A DNA stretch of 64,000 bases from Paenibacillus lutrae (lineage in GTDB: Bacteria; Bacillota; Bacilli; Paenibacillales; NBRC-103111): the NCBI RefSeq assembly GCF_009757775.1, contig NZ_RHLK01000010.1:102281-166280 (forward strand). The letters are read 5' to 3'. Position 1 is the stretch's first letter; each line of letters opens with the position of its first letter. Positions 26,497 to 35,400 of this stretch are shown one piece after another. The notes under the pieces were generated by a model. That model was not told where the DNA came from, did not search any database, and was given only the letters and a program-made list of their open reading frames with translations. Position numbers and translations under genes: made by a program.

Positions 26497-28053
26497 ATGA
26501 GCATATTAAATGTAGAAAGACTGAGCCACGGCTTTGGAGACCGCGCTATCTTCAATGACGTATCCTTCCGCCTGCTCAAAGGCGAGCATATCGGACTGAT
26601 TGGCGCTAACGGAGAAGGCAAGTCCACCTTCATGAACATCATTACGGGCAAACTTCAGCCGGATGACGGCAAGATCGAGTGGTCCAAACGTATGCGCGTC
26701 GGGTATCTGGACCAGCATGCGGTGCTGAGCAAAGGCATGACCATCCGCGATGTCCTCAGAGGAGCCTTCCAATACTTGTTCGATATGGAACAAGAGATGA
26801 ACGATATGTACGCCAAAATGGGCGATGTAACTCCGGAGGAGCTTGAGCAGCTGCTGGAGGATGTCGGCACGATTCAAGATACGTTAACGAATCAAGACTT
26901 CTATATGATCGATGCCAAGATCGAAGAAACCGCACGCGGCCTCGGTCTCACCGATATCGGTCTGGATAAGGATGTTAACGATCTTAGCGGCGGACAGCGG
27001 ACAAAGGTGCTGCTGGCGAAGCTGCTGCTTGAGAAGCCCGACATTCTGCTCCTCGATGAGCCGACGAACTACCTGGATGAACAGCATATCGAGTGGCTGA
27101 GACGCTACCTCCAGGAGTACGAGAATGCGTTCATTCTCATCTCACACGATATTCCTTTCCTTAATAGCGTGATCAACCTGATTTATCATATGGAAAATCA
27201 GGAGCTGAACCGCTATGTCGGCGATTATGACTATTTCCAGCAGGTTCATGAAATGAAGAAACAGCAGCTGGAATCGGCTTTTAAGCGCCAGCAGCAGGAA
27301 ATTGCGGATCTGAAAGACTTCGTAGCAAGGAACAAAGCAAGTGTTGCCACGCGCAACATGGCCATGTCCAGACAGAAGAAGCTCGACAAGATGGATGTGA
27401 TTGAGCTTGCTAAGGAAAAGCCGAAGCCTCAGTTCAATTTCAAAGATGCCAGAACTTCCGGCAAGATGATTTTTGAGGCAAAGGATCTCGTGATCGGTTA
27501 TGAAGAGCCGTTATCCAGAGCCCTTAACCTGCGCATGGAGCGGGGGCAGAAAATCGCGCTTGTGGGTGCTAACGGCATTGGTAAGACGACTTTGCTCAAG
27601 AGTATCCTGGGTGAGATCAAGGCTTTGTCCGGTTCCGTACAGCTCGGGGAGAATTTGAGCATCGGTTATTTTGAACAGGAAATGAAAGAGGCCAATTATA
27701 ATACATGCATCGAAGAAGTGTGGAAAGAGTTCCCGTCCTATTCACAGTTTGAAGTGCGCGCGGCATTAGCCAAATGCGGGTTGACGACTAAGCATATCGA
27801 GAGCAAAATCGCTGTACTCAGCGGCGGTGAGAAGGCGAAAGTCCGTCTGTGCAAACTGATCAACAACGAAACGAATCTGCTCGTGCTTGATGAGCCGACC
27901 AACCACTTGGATGTAGATGCCAAAGACGAGCTCAAACGTGCTCTTAAAGCATACAAGGGCAGTATCCTACTGATTTCTCACGAACCCGATTTTTATCGCG
28001 ATGTCGTTACAGAAACATGGAACTGCGAATCCTGGACAACGAAAGTATTCTAA
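26497..28053 (+). CDS. ABC-F family ATPase (YfmM-like)
   Basis: A 518-residue protein with two ABC ATPase domains and no membrane part, so an ABC-F ribosome-associated ATPase rather than a transporter. First domain: Walker A GANGEGKST, signature LSGGQRTKV, Walker B LLLLDEPTNYLD. Second domain: GANGIGKTT, LSGGEKAKV, LVLDEPTNHLD. Between them lies the long charged P-site-tRNA-interaction linker (about residues 240-310, EMKKQQLESAFKRQQQE). Length and pattern resemble Bacillus YfmM. Some ABC-F proteins protect ribosomes from antibiotics; others are translation factors, and I cannot tell which applies. ATG 26497 preferred over GTG 26488. Confidence 0.93.
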   Translation: MSILNVERLSHGFGDRAIFNDVSFRLLKGEHIGLIGANGEGKSTFMNIITGKLQPDDGKIEWSKRMRVGYLDQHAVLSKGMTIRDVLRGAFQYLFDMEQEMNDMYAKMGDVTPEELEQLLEDVGTIQDTLTNQDFYMIDAKIEETARGLGLTDIGLDKDVNDLSGGQRTKVLLAKLLLEKPDILLLDEPTNYLDEQHIEWLRRYLQEYENAFILISHDIPFLNSVINLIYHMENQELNRYVGDYDYFQQVHEMKKQQLESAFKRQQQEIADLKDFVARNKASVATRNMAMSRQKKLDKMDVIELAKEKPKPQFNFKDARTSGKMIFEAKDLVIGYEEPLSRALNLRMERGQKIALVGANGIGKTTLLKSILGEIKALSGSVQLGENLSIGYFEQEMKEANYNTCIEEVWKEFPSYSQFEVRAALAKCGLTTKHIESKIAVLSGGEKAKVRLCKLINNETNLLVLDEPTNHLDVDAKDELKRALKAYKGSILLISHEPDFYRDVVTETWNCESWTTKVF

Positions 28054-28065
28054 TGAAGTTCTGCA

Positions 28066-28100
28066 AGCCTGTCTGGCCTAACCGGCTGGATGGGCTTTTT
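28066..28100 (+). terminator. Terminator after the ABC-F gene
   Basis: 13-bp stem with several GU pairs (28066-28078 with 28084-28096), then five T. Confidence 0.75.
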
Positions 28101-28106
28101 GTTAAC

Positions 28107-28154
28107 GAAAAAAGCACGACTACCTTGTCCTTGCGGGACATTGGCAGTCATGCT
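28107..28154 (-). terminator. Terminator after the SET-domain gene (minus strand)
   Basis: On the minus strand AGCATGACTGCC pairs with GGTAGTCGTGCT and is followed by six T. An inner TGTCC/GGACA stem caps the loop. Confidence 0.82.
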
Positions 28155-28164
28155 TACCAAGTTC

Positions 28165-28557
28165 TTATTTGGTTTCTTCATAATCTTCGTAGAACCATAA
28201 GGGATCGTCGCAATCCTCTTCGCCATTGTAGTTGATAAGAATCTCATCACCTGCGGCTATATCCGTGTATGCAAAAAAGTCTACGGTATGGTTGTCGAAA
28301 TTAAGATCATAAGTGGCGTTAGGGGTGTAGGAGTGATTAAACAACATCCCGTAACCTAACAACAGGGCCGTATGGTTAGCTCCATATTCGAACATGTAAT
28401 CTGCGAGCAAAGTCTTTTCTATATGAACATGCTGTTCATTCGGGTAGGGAATGACAGGCGCTTCATGAATCAGCTCCCCTTTGGCAATATCCCGTGTTGC
28501 AAAAACCCCTCGGTTGAACTCGCCATCGCTAAGCTTGGATGCCTTTATTTCAATCAT
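28165..28557 (-). CDS. SET domain protein
   Basis: A 130-residue single SET domain, the fold of protein-lysine methyltransferases. Motifs are RGVFATRDIAKGELI near residue 16, the SAM/knot signature NHSYTPNATYDL near residue 74, and GDEILINYNG near residue 103, ending DPLWFYEDY. Bacterial stand-alone SET proteins are common in Bacillota and mostly uncharacterised. Single gene with its own terminator. Confidence 0.85.
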   Translation of the reverse strand: MIEIKASKLSDGEFNRGVFATRDIAKGELIHEAPVIPYPNEQHVHIEKTLLADYMFEYGANHTALLLGYGMLFNHSYTPNATYDLNFDNHTVDFFAYTDIAAGDEILINYNGEEDCDDPLWFYEDYEETK

Positions 28558-28683
28558 GTTTGTCTCCTATGCGTTCATTAGTTTTATAAGTCTGTGTTCC
28601 ATTAAAGGATACCGGTCAAAATAATTATTATATCTTACCGTTATTATTTTGGCAAGAAGAGGTCCGATTATACAACTGCTGGT

Positions 28684-29667
28684 CTAGTCTCCGCCGCCGC
28701 ATCCACTTCCGCAGCTGCTGCTGCACGAAGACCCGCTGCAACTGTTCGACGAACAGCTTGACTTGTCGTAATCGTCACCACCTGAACTGCAGGATGAAGC
28801 TGCTGTACAATTTGAAGCGCCGTCTTTGCGATTCGGACTTTCGGCGGGGGCCATTTGTTCCGCAAAGTTTGTAGGATTATGAATGGAGAAAAACACGGCG
28901 GAAGCAAGCAGTATTTCCGTATGGTTGTCATTCATTTTTGTTTTTTTATCGGAAAATTGTTGAACGGATAAGTTTGTCCTATACTTTAAAGAACTTCTTA
29001 GGAAATCAATCAGTTTACGTGCCTCAGGTAAATGCTCGTAAGTCCGGGCATTAAATCTGCTTTGCGGCTGGAGCATTAGGTTGTCATTTCGATATAAATG
29101 CAATTCTTCCCGGGGAAGGGGGTTCCTGAAGAAGACTCCCCAGATCGCCTCACTGTAGGGATTCCATCCAAACATTTCGACATAGACAAGATCGAACCAG
29201 GCCCGTTCATCGGGCTGTGGTTTGGATGGTTCACCGCTGGGTGAATGATGCAGCATTTGTCCGAGAAACTTAGTCGAAAACCGCTGGTACTCCTGCGTGT
29301 ACATCAACATCTCATGCCAGATTTCATCGACGGCGCTGCTGAACATGGGGACCTGCTTCAGGACTGCGCACATCATAAAAAAACGCTTCAGTTCCAGCCA
29401 GCGCCATTCGTGCTCGCGTTCCGAAATGCCAGAGTGTTCACTCAGTACCCGATTTTTGATAGCATTGGCCCAGTCCATAGGAATAGCGTCTTCGAGCTTG
29501 ATGGCTAATTCGTAAGAAGCATTCCCGGGTTCGGCAAGAGCCGGGACAGGAGGAGCATTGCGCAAACGATGGGGTAATAATTTACGTTTTTTACGCTTGA
29601 AGATGTTCTTAAGGACTATAATTCCGGCAATACCAATCAGGATGAAGAAAATAACTCCGAAACTCAT
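28684..29667 (-). CDS. Membrane-anchored protein with Cys/Ser/Gly-rich tail
   Basis: A 327-residue protein. An N-terminal membrane helix (about 3-21) is followed by a basic KRKKRK stop, so the bulk is probably cytoplasmic. The middle has WxxLKRFFMMC and VDEIWHEMLMYTQEY near residue 112, resembling the metal-binding-like VDEIWH motif of glycine-rich-domain (GRDP/COG4278) proteins. The last 45 residues are almost only Ser, Cys, Gly and Asp, ending GCGGGD, as in other bacterial proteins of this group. Role unknown. Confidence 0.72.
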   Translation of the reverse strand: MSFGVIFFILIGIAGIIVLKNIFKRKKRKLLPHRLRNAPPVPALAEPGNASYELAIKLEDAIPMDWANAIKNRVLSEHSGISEREHEWRWLELKRFFMMCAVLKQVPMFSSAVDEIWHEMLMYTQEYQRFSTKFLGQMLHHSPSGEPSKPQPDERAWFDLVYVEMFGWNPYSEAIWGVFFRNPLPREELHLYRNDNLMLQPQSRFNARTYEHLPEARKLIDFLRSSLKYRTNLSVQQFSDKKTKMNDNHTEILLASAVFFSIHNPTNFAEQMAPAESPNRKDGASNCTAASSCSSGGDDYDKSSCSSNSCSGSSCSSSCGSGCGGGD

Positions 29668-29966
29668 TTAGGATTCCCCTTTTACGAAAAGATGCAAAAT
29701 TAAGCGGTGTACCGTGATCTGTAAGAATATTATATGTTAACATTATATGGAACGCCCCGCAAGAAAGGAATAGTCAGTTCTTTAATGAAGGAGCCGATTA
29801 AATCGGGATTCAAACGGGTGACTTTGTACGATTTTAAAGATGTTATGGTTTTCACTTCATGAAAATTATGGTAATATAAATGGGAACGTTTGATCTGGTT
29901 TTGAGGACGCCGTATGGAATGCCAATGTTTGATTCGTGAGGTGCTCACTTGAAAGGTGAAGGGATA
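29668..29966. other. Divergent intergenic region, 299 bases
   Basis: Lies between the minus-strand Cys-rich-tail gene and the AraC-type gene and must hold both promoters. I see AT-rich stretches but no clear consensus boxes or RNA structure. Confidence 0.45.
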
Positions 29967-30752
29967 ATGACCGATCTGCATACAGAAATAGACGAGGTGA
30001 TCGCCTATATTCATCGGCATATAGATGAACCGCTTCCACTCAACAGATTAGCCCGTTTCGCCGCTTACAGCCCATACCACTTTGCCCGTATTTTCAAAGA
30101 GAAGATCGGGCTAACCCCACACTATTACATATCGTCACTCCGCCTGCAAAAAGCAAAAGACTTATTGCTACGCACAAATTTAACTATACGTGATATCGGA
30201 CTTGAAATCGGTCAGCAAAGCCTGGGGACATTCACGACCCGATTTACGGAAAGGGTAGGCGTAACGCCTTCACTTTTCCGGAACTCCGTACAACAAGCGG
30301 ACAGTCATTTACGCTGCCTGCAAAGTCTTTCGGATTGGACAACATCTGACTGTCAGATAAATCCGAATGCTAGAATTGAAGGTACCGTACAGGCGACCGT
30401 CCCGTTTGAAGGCTTTATTCTAATCGGCTTATTCGCCAAACCCATTCCAGAGGGAGTTCCGCTTCATGGAACCTTGCTCTCGTCTTTAGGTGAATTCAGT
30501 TTTACCGACGTTAAACCCGGAACTTATTATTTGATGGCTACATCGGTCTCCTGGGAGATGGAAGCCGTTGATTTTCTTCTTCCCTACCGGACACTGCGTA
30601 CCCGTTCCAAAGAGCCCATCACGGTGACTGCGCATGCTCCGGTTGCCCATCAGGAAGTGACGCTTCACGTTCCGCGATTAGACGATCCTCCTATCCTGAT
30701 CTCGCTGCCTCTGCTGATGAATAATTTTCTTAATAAAATTAAACAAAAATAA
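29967..30752 (+). CDS. AraC family transcriptional regulator
   Basis: A 261-residue regulator with the DNA-binding domain at the N-terminus (about residues 5-103): two helix-turn-helix units with LNRLARFAAYSPYHFARIFKE and the second-helix signature TIRDIGLEIGQQSLGTFTTRF. The C-terminal 150 residues form a beta-rich effector-like region without a motif I can name. The frame starts at TTG 29949, but ATG 29967 after GAAGGGA is preferred. The target is unknown; a VOC protein gene follows. Confidence 0.88.
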   Translation: MTDLHTEIDEVIAYIHRHIDEPLPLNRLARFAAYSPYHFARIFKEKIGLTPHYYISSLRLQKAKDLLLRTNLTIRDIGLEIGQQSLGTFTTRFTERVGVTPSLFRNSVQQADSHLRCLQSLSDWTTSDCQINPNARIEGTVQATVPFEGFILIGLFAKPIPEGVPLHGTLLSSLGEFSFTDVKPGTYYLMATSVSWEMEAVDFLLPYRTLRTRSKEPITVTAHAPVAHQEVTLHVPRLDDPPILISLPLLMNNFLNKIKQK

Positions 30753-30859
30753 GCAGGGGCGTGGATCGCATTCATTTCAATCAGCAATCGAAGCGAACCG
30801 CTCTTTCATGAGCAAGTTAGGATCAAAGTGTAATAAGGATACGAGAGGATGGATAAAAC

Positions 30860-31270
30860 ATGGCTAAGTTTTTTAATTATATTTTTTCGGAGAATGCTGT
30901 GGTTCAAGCGGAATTTTATACACGAGCACTCGGGGGCGAGATCTTATCGGTCATGACTCACGGACAGCTTCCGGGGGCGAAAGAAGAACTGAAAGACAAA
31001 GTGCTTAACTTAAGTTTTGTGGCGGCGGGAGTTAACTTTTTAATATGCGATAGCATAGGGGAACCGGTAGTTCAAGGGAACGCGATAAACCTGTGCCTGG
31101 AGTATAGGACGGAAAGCGAAGCCCATGAAGCTTTTGACAAGTTATCGGAAGACGGGAACGTCCAGCATCCGCTGCAGCCGGCATTCTGGGGATCTTTATT
31201 CGGTCAGGTTGAGGATAAATTTGGTGTAAAATGGATGGTTACCACTGAGGCAGCCGAGAACTCTCAATAG
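30860..31270 (+). CDS. VOC/glyoxalase-fold protein (PhnB-like)
   Basis: A 136-residue protein of the vicinal-oxygen-chelate fold, PhnB/3-demethylubiquinone-methyltransferase-like branch: NAVVQAEFYTRALGGEILSV near residue 12, NLCLEYRTESEAHEAFDKLSEDG near residue 75, and the end FGQVEDKFGVKWMV. This branch usually lacks metal-bound enzymatic activity that can be predicted. Followed by a strong terminator; may be co-transcribed with the AraC gene, 107 bases upstream. Confidence 0.82.
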   Translation: MAKFFNYIFSENAVVQAEFYTRALGGEILSVMTHGQLPGAKEELKDKVLNLSFVAAGVNFLICDSIGEPVVQGNAINLCLEYRTESEAHEAFDKLSEDGNVQHPLQPAFWGSLFGQVEDKFGVKWMVTTEAAENSQ

Positions 31271-31379
31271 ACATAACGGTTGACGGATCCCCGACATCGA
31301 CCAGCAGTTATGCAGATTTCTGGGCCATAGCCTACTAAGCCGTTTACGACCGGTATGTAATACACCCTGGACGGATGAG

Positions 31380-31408
31380 CCATCACAGATTTTCTGTGAT
31401 GGTTTTTT
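31380..31408 (+). terminator. Terminator after the VOC gene
   Basis: Perfect stem CCATCACAGA/TCTGTGATGG, then six T. Confidence 0.88.
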
Positions 31409-31489
31409 GGTGAGGAGTAGAATGTTATCACGTCTTTGGAGGCATATTACCAGTAAAATCAATACTTGTTGATTGAAGGAGGAATTTGT

Positions 31490-32272
31490 GTGAAACGCTT
31501 GGTGACGTTTTTGGCTGTAATGATGTTGACCGTATCCCTGTTTTCTATGACGGCTGGGGCATCACAAAGAGATCAGCCTCATCATTTCGGATTCAAGAAG
31601 AGTAAAAAGGGGGAGCTGCCTTCTATTAATGAAGAAGGATTTAAGGAGCTCCTCCAGAAACACGAAGCGATCTTCCTAGGCGATACCAGGCAAAAAGAAC
31701 TCTATCTTACCTTTGACAACGGTTATGAGAATGGTTATACGGTCAAAGTATTGGATATTCTTAAGGAAAAAAAGGTTCCAGCCGCTTTTTTTATCACGGG
31801 GCATTACGTCGAAGACCAGCCGGAGCTAGTGAAGCGGATGGTGAATGAAGGGCACATTATAGGGAATCATTCCTGGAGTCATCCGGATATGACCCGGATT
31901 TCTGACGAGAAAATAAAAACGGAGTTAGAGAAATTGAAGGAACAGGTGACAAGTTTAACGGGTCAGAAAACCATGAATTATATGAGACCACCTAGAGGGA
32001 TATTTAGTGAACGGATGTTGTCGGTCAGCAAAGACCTCGGCTATATCAATGTCTATTGGTCAGTTGCGTATAAAGATTGGGATGTTAAAGATCAAAAAGG
32101 CGGGGACTACGCCTATGAGAAAGTGACCGCTCAACTTCATCCCGGTGCTGTCATTCTGCTCCATTCCGTATCGAAGGATAACACGGAAGCTCTGGGTAAA
32201 ATTATTGATTATGCACACAAGCATGGATATGAATTCAAAAGTCTGGATAAATTATCCTTCAAAAGTTATTAA
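31490..32272 (+). CDS. pdaA: PdaA-like polysaccharide (delta-lactam) deacetylase, secreted
   Basis: A 260-residue exported NodB-fold deacetylase acting on N-acetylmuramic acid of peptidoglycan; PdaA makes muramic delta-lactam in spore cortex. The GTG start at 31490 has AAGGAGG 7 bases upstream (an upstream frame to 31466 is unlikely). A signal peptide covers about 1-24, ending near AGASQ. NodB motifs: LTFDNGYENG near residue 76 (Asp dyad variant as in PdaA), HIIGNHSWSHPDM near residue 123, RPPRGIFS near residue 168, and HPGAVILLHSVS. The match to Bacillus PdaA is strong across the length. Confidence 0.9.
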   Translation: MKRLVTFLAVMMLTVSLFSMTAGASQRDQPHHFGFKKSKKGELPSINEEGFKELLQKHEAIFLGDTRQKELYLTFDNGYENGYTVKVLDILKEKKVPAAFFITGHYVEDQPELVKRMVNEGHIIGNHSWSHPDMTRISDEKIKTELEKLKEQVTSLTGQKTMNYMRPPRGIFSERMLSVSKDLGYINVYWSVAYKDWDVKDQKGGDYAYEKVTAQLHPGAVILLHSVSKDNTEALGKIIDYAHKHGYEFKSLDKLSFKSY

Positions 32273-32303
32273 ATTAAAAGTAATAAATTCCCTCTATTTT
32301 AAC

Positions 32304-32334
32304 GGCCATTTGCGGCAGCAAGTGGCTATTTTTT
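32304..32334 (+). terminator. Terminator after the deacetylase gene
   Basis: 10-bp stem GGCCATTTGC/GCAAGTGGCT (GU pairs), loop ggca, then a T-run. It closes the unit before the biosynthetic cluster. Confidence 0.8.
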
Positions 32335-32381
32335 ATTGAATAATAGGGGGATGATACAAATAATATCTTAATATAATTTTG

Positions 32382-32410
32382 TTGACTCTTTAATGTAACA
32401 TTTGGTATCT
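32382..32410 (+). promoter_or_regulatory. Possible promoter of the biosynthetic cluster
   Basis: TTGACT at 32382-32387 followed after 17 bases by GTATCT at 32405-32410; the -10 box is poor. The 150-base AT-rich region before the first NRPS gene is the only sizeable gap at the head of the cluster, so the main promoter should be here. Confidence 0.4.
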
Positions 32411-32493
32411 TTATATTACAATTGCACAATTCTACTAAATATTACATTTTGTCGATAATAATGGATGCTGAATCACGATGGAGGTCATAAGAA

Positions 32494-35400
32494 ATGCTAG
32501 TCTCGGCAGCGTCTTTATCTAATTCTTCAGTTAAACATCCTTTAAGCCATCCCCAGAAACGAATTTGGTATATTGAGAATATTTACCCGAATTCCTCCTT
32601 ATACAACATCGGTGGACCTGTACGAATCAAGGATACAGTCGATTTCGGTTTGCTGGAGGAAGCTATCCAGAGTTTCATCCGAAGACACGACAGCATAAGA
32701 ATCCAGGTTACCGGAGATCATGGTGAAGCTCATCAATATGTAGTCCCATACGAGGACAAGAGATTAGATTTTCACGATTTTTCCAATTGTGAGGATCCTG
32801 TTGGAGCGTTTCAGAATTGGGTAAATCTTGAAGCCTCCAAGCCGATCCGTTTGGGTATTGATCCTTTGTATTATTTTGGAATGTTTCGAATATCCGAGCG
32901 TGACAACGGTTATTTGGTCAAATGTCATCATATCATTGCCGATGGTTGGTCCAATCACATCTTGACGGATCAAATAGCCGAAGAATATTGGAAGCTTCTG
33001 GCGGGAGATACGGCAACGATTGCTGAATCTGCCCCTTCTTATTTTGATTATCTAGTTCTTGAACAGAAATATTTACAATCAGACAGGTTTGTTAAGAACA
33101 AACTATTCTGGAATGACAAGTTCAACGTTCTGCCGGAAGGATTAATGTACAGCACTTCGGATCGTACAGACGGCAGAAGGAAAACCTTCGAATTAGATCC
33201 ACTTCTTTCTTCAAGAATCCGTACTTTTGCGAGTTCATTCAATATCTCGTTGAATACCTTTTTTGTTTTCATTTACTTCCTTTATATCCAAAAAACCACG
33301 CAGCAAAGTGATTTAGTTATAGGAACACCCGTATTAAACCGGTCGGGCAGAAAAGAAAAAAGCATTTTCGGCATGTTCACAAGTACGATGCCATTTCGGT
33401 TCAAGCTTGATGATTGTGCAACGGTTGCAGATACATTAACCCGGATTCAAAAAGAACTGATGGAATGTTATTTTCATCAACGTTATCCCTATGATCTTCT
33501 CATTAAGGATCTTGAGCTGAAAAAACTAGGCTACAACAATTTGTTTGAAACTTGTGTCAATTACTACAATACCAAGCTGTCATCGAATATGAACGGTACA
33601 TCCATTGAAAATGTAGAGTTTTATAACGGGCATCAATTATTCTCACTTCAGCTGGTCATCAAAGATTGGTCGGAGTCTGGCGGCCTGACACTGGATTTAG
33701 ATTACAAGATCAATGACTACACGGAAGAGCAGATTGAAGATATGGGTTCACGGCTGCAAATTCTGATCGATCAGATCCTAGAAGATTCGGAAGCTCGCTT
33801 GAGTACAATCGGCATTGTGTCTGCGGCAGAGATGAGCCAGCAGATTGTTACGTTTAACGCGACGCAAACGAATTATCCCAAAGATAAAACAATTTATCGG
33901 TTGTTTGAGGAACAAGTCGAACGTACACCGGATCGAGTTGCGATCCGTTTCGAACAAGATCAATTGACTTACGCAGAGCTTAATGAGAAGGCCAATCAGC
34001 TTGCGCGTCACTTGATAAGCAGAGCTGTTACAAAGGAAACGATAGTTGGTTTATGGACACATCATTCTATAGAAACCGTCGCAGCCATCCTAGGCATACT
34101 AAAGGCGGGTGCAGCCTATCTGCCTATTGATCCCTCTTATCCGAAGGAACGAATTCAGTATATGCTGGAGAACTCGGGTGCCGGTCTGGTACTCACCAAC
34201 GTGGATATGGGCGGCGATTTGGACGTTGCCTTGGAAATCGTCCATTTGAATGATCCGGCTCTCTACATGGCAGAGGCTTCTAACCTGGCGGTTACAAATA
34301 ATCAGAACGATCTTGTTTATGTGATTTATACATCGGGTTCGACAGGCAAACCCAAAGGAACGATGATCGAGCATCAAGGTCTAACGAATTATATTTGGTG
34401 GGCGAAGCTTACGTACGTGTCCGAGGACACGGAAATATTCCCGCTCTACACATCTTTAGCTTTTGATCTCACCGTTACGTCCGTCTTTACGCCGTTGATT
34501 AGCGGGGGAACGATACTCGTTTACCGGGATTACGGGGATGAATTTGTCCTGCATCGTATTATGAGGGAGAACGAGGCAACCATAATCAAGCTTACTCCTG
34601 CACATTTGACTTTACTGAAAGAGATGGATAATCGCAGCTCATCCGTTCAGCGCTTTATCGTGGGCGGTGAAGACCTCAAAGTCAGTTTGGCCCAAAGTAT
34701 AACGGATAGTTTTGACGGAAAAATTGAGATCTATAACGAATACGGTCCTACTGAAACTGTGGTCGGCTGCATGATTCATAAATATGAGAGTGAACAGGAT
34801 CATAGAGCTTCCGTGCCTATCGGCATACCTGCGGATAATGTCATGATCTATATTCTTGATCCCGGACTTAATCCCGTACCTGTCGGTACAATAGGCGAGA
34901 TGTACATATCAGGGGACGGAGTTGCAAGAGGATATTTGAATCGTGACGATCTGACAGCAGAGAGATTCATAGACAATCCTTTTGAAGCAGGCAGAAGAAT
35001 GTACCGGACGGGAGATCTGGCGAAACGGCTTCCAACAGGCAGAATAGAATACTGTGGGCGGGTCGATCATCAAGTCAAGATACGGGGATACCGGATCGAA
35101 CTTGCTGAGATTGAGAAGCATCTGCTGCAGCACGAAGCCGTACAAGATGCGGTAGTCATTGACCGCGAGCATGAGAATCAAACCAAATATCTTTGTGCCT
35201 ACATGGTACTGAATTTCGATATTCCAATTGAAAATTTAAGAAATCATTTAATGCGTGCAATGCCCGAATACATGGTGCCGTCTTTTTTCGTAGAAATGGA
35301 CGAGATTCCGTTGAATGTGAACGGCAAAGTGAATCGGAGCCAGCTTCCCGAACCCGATATAATCAGCGGGGCTGCTGCTGAATTTATTTCCAGCCGCACT

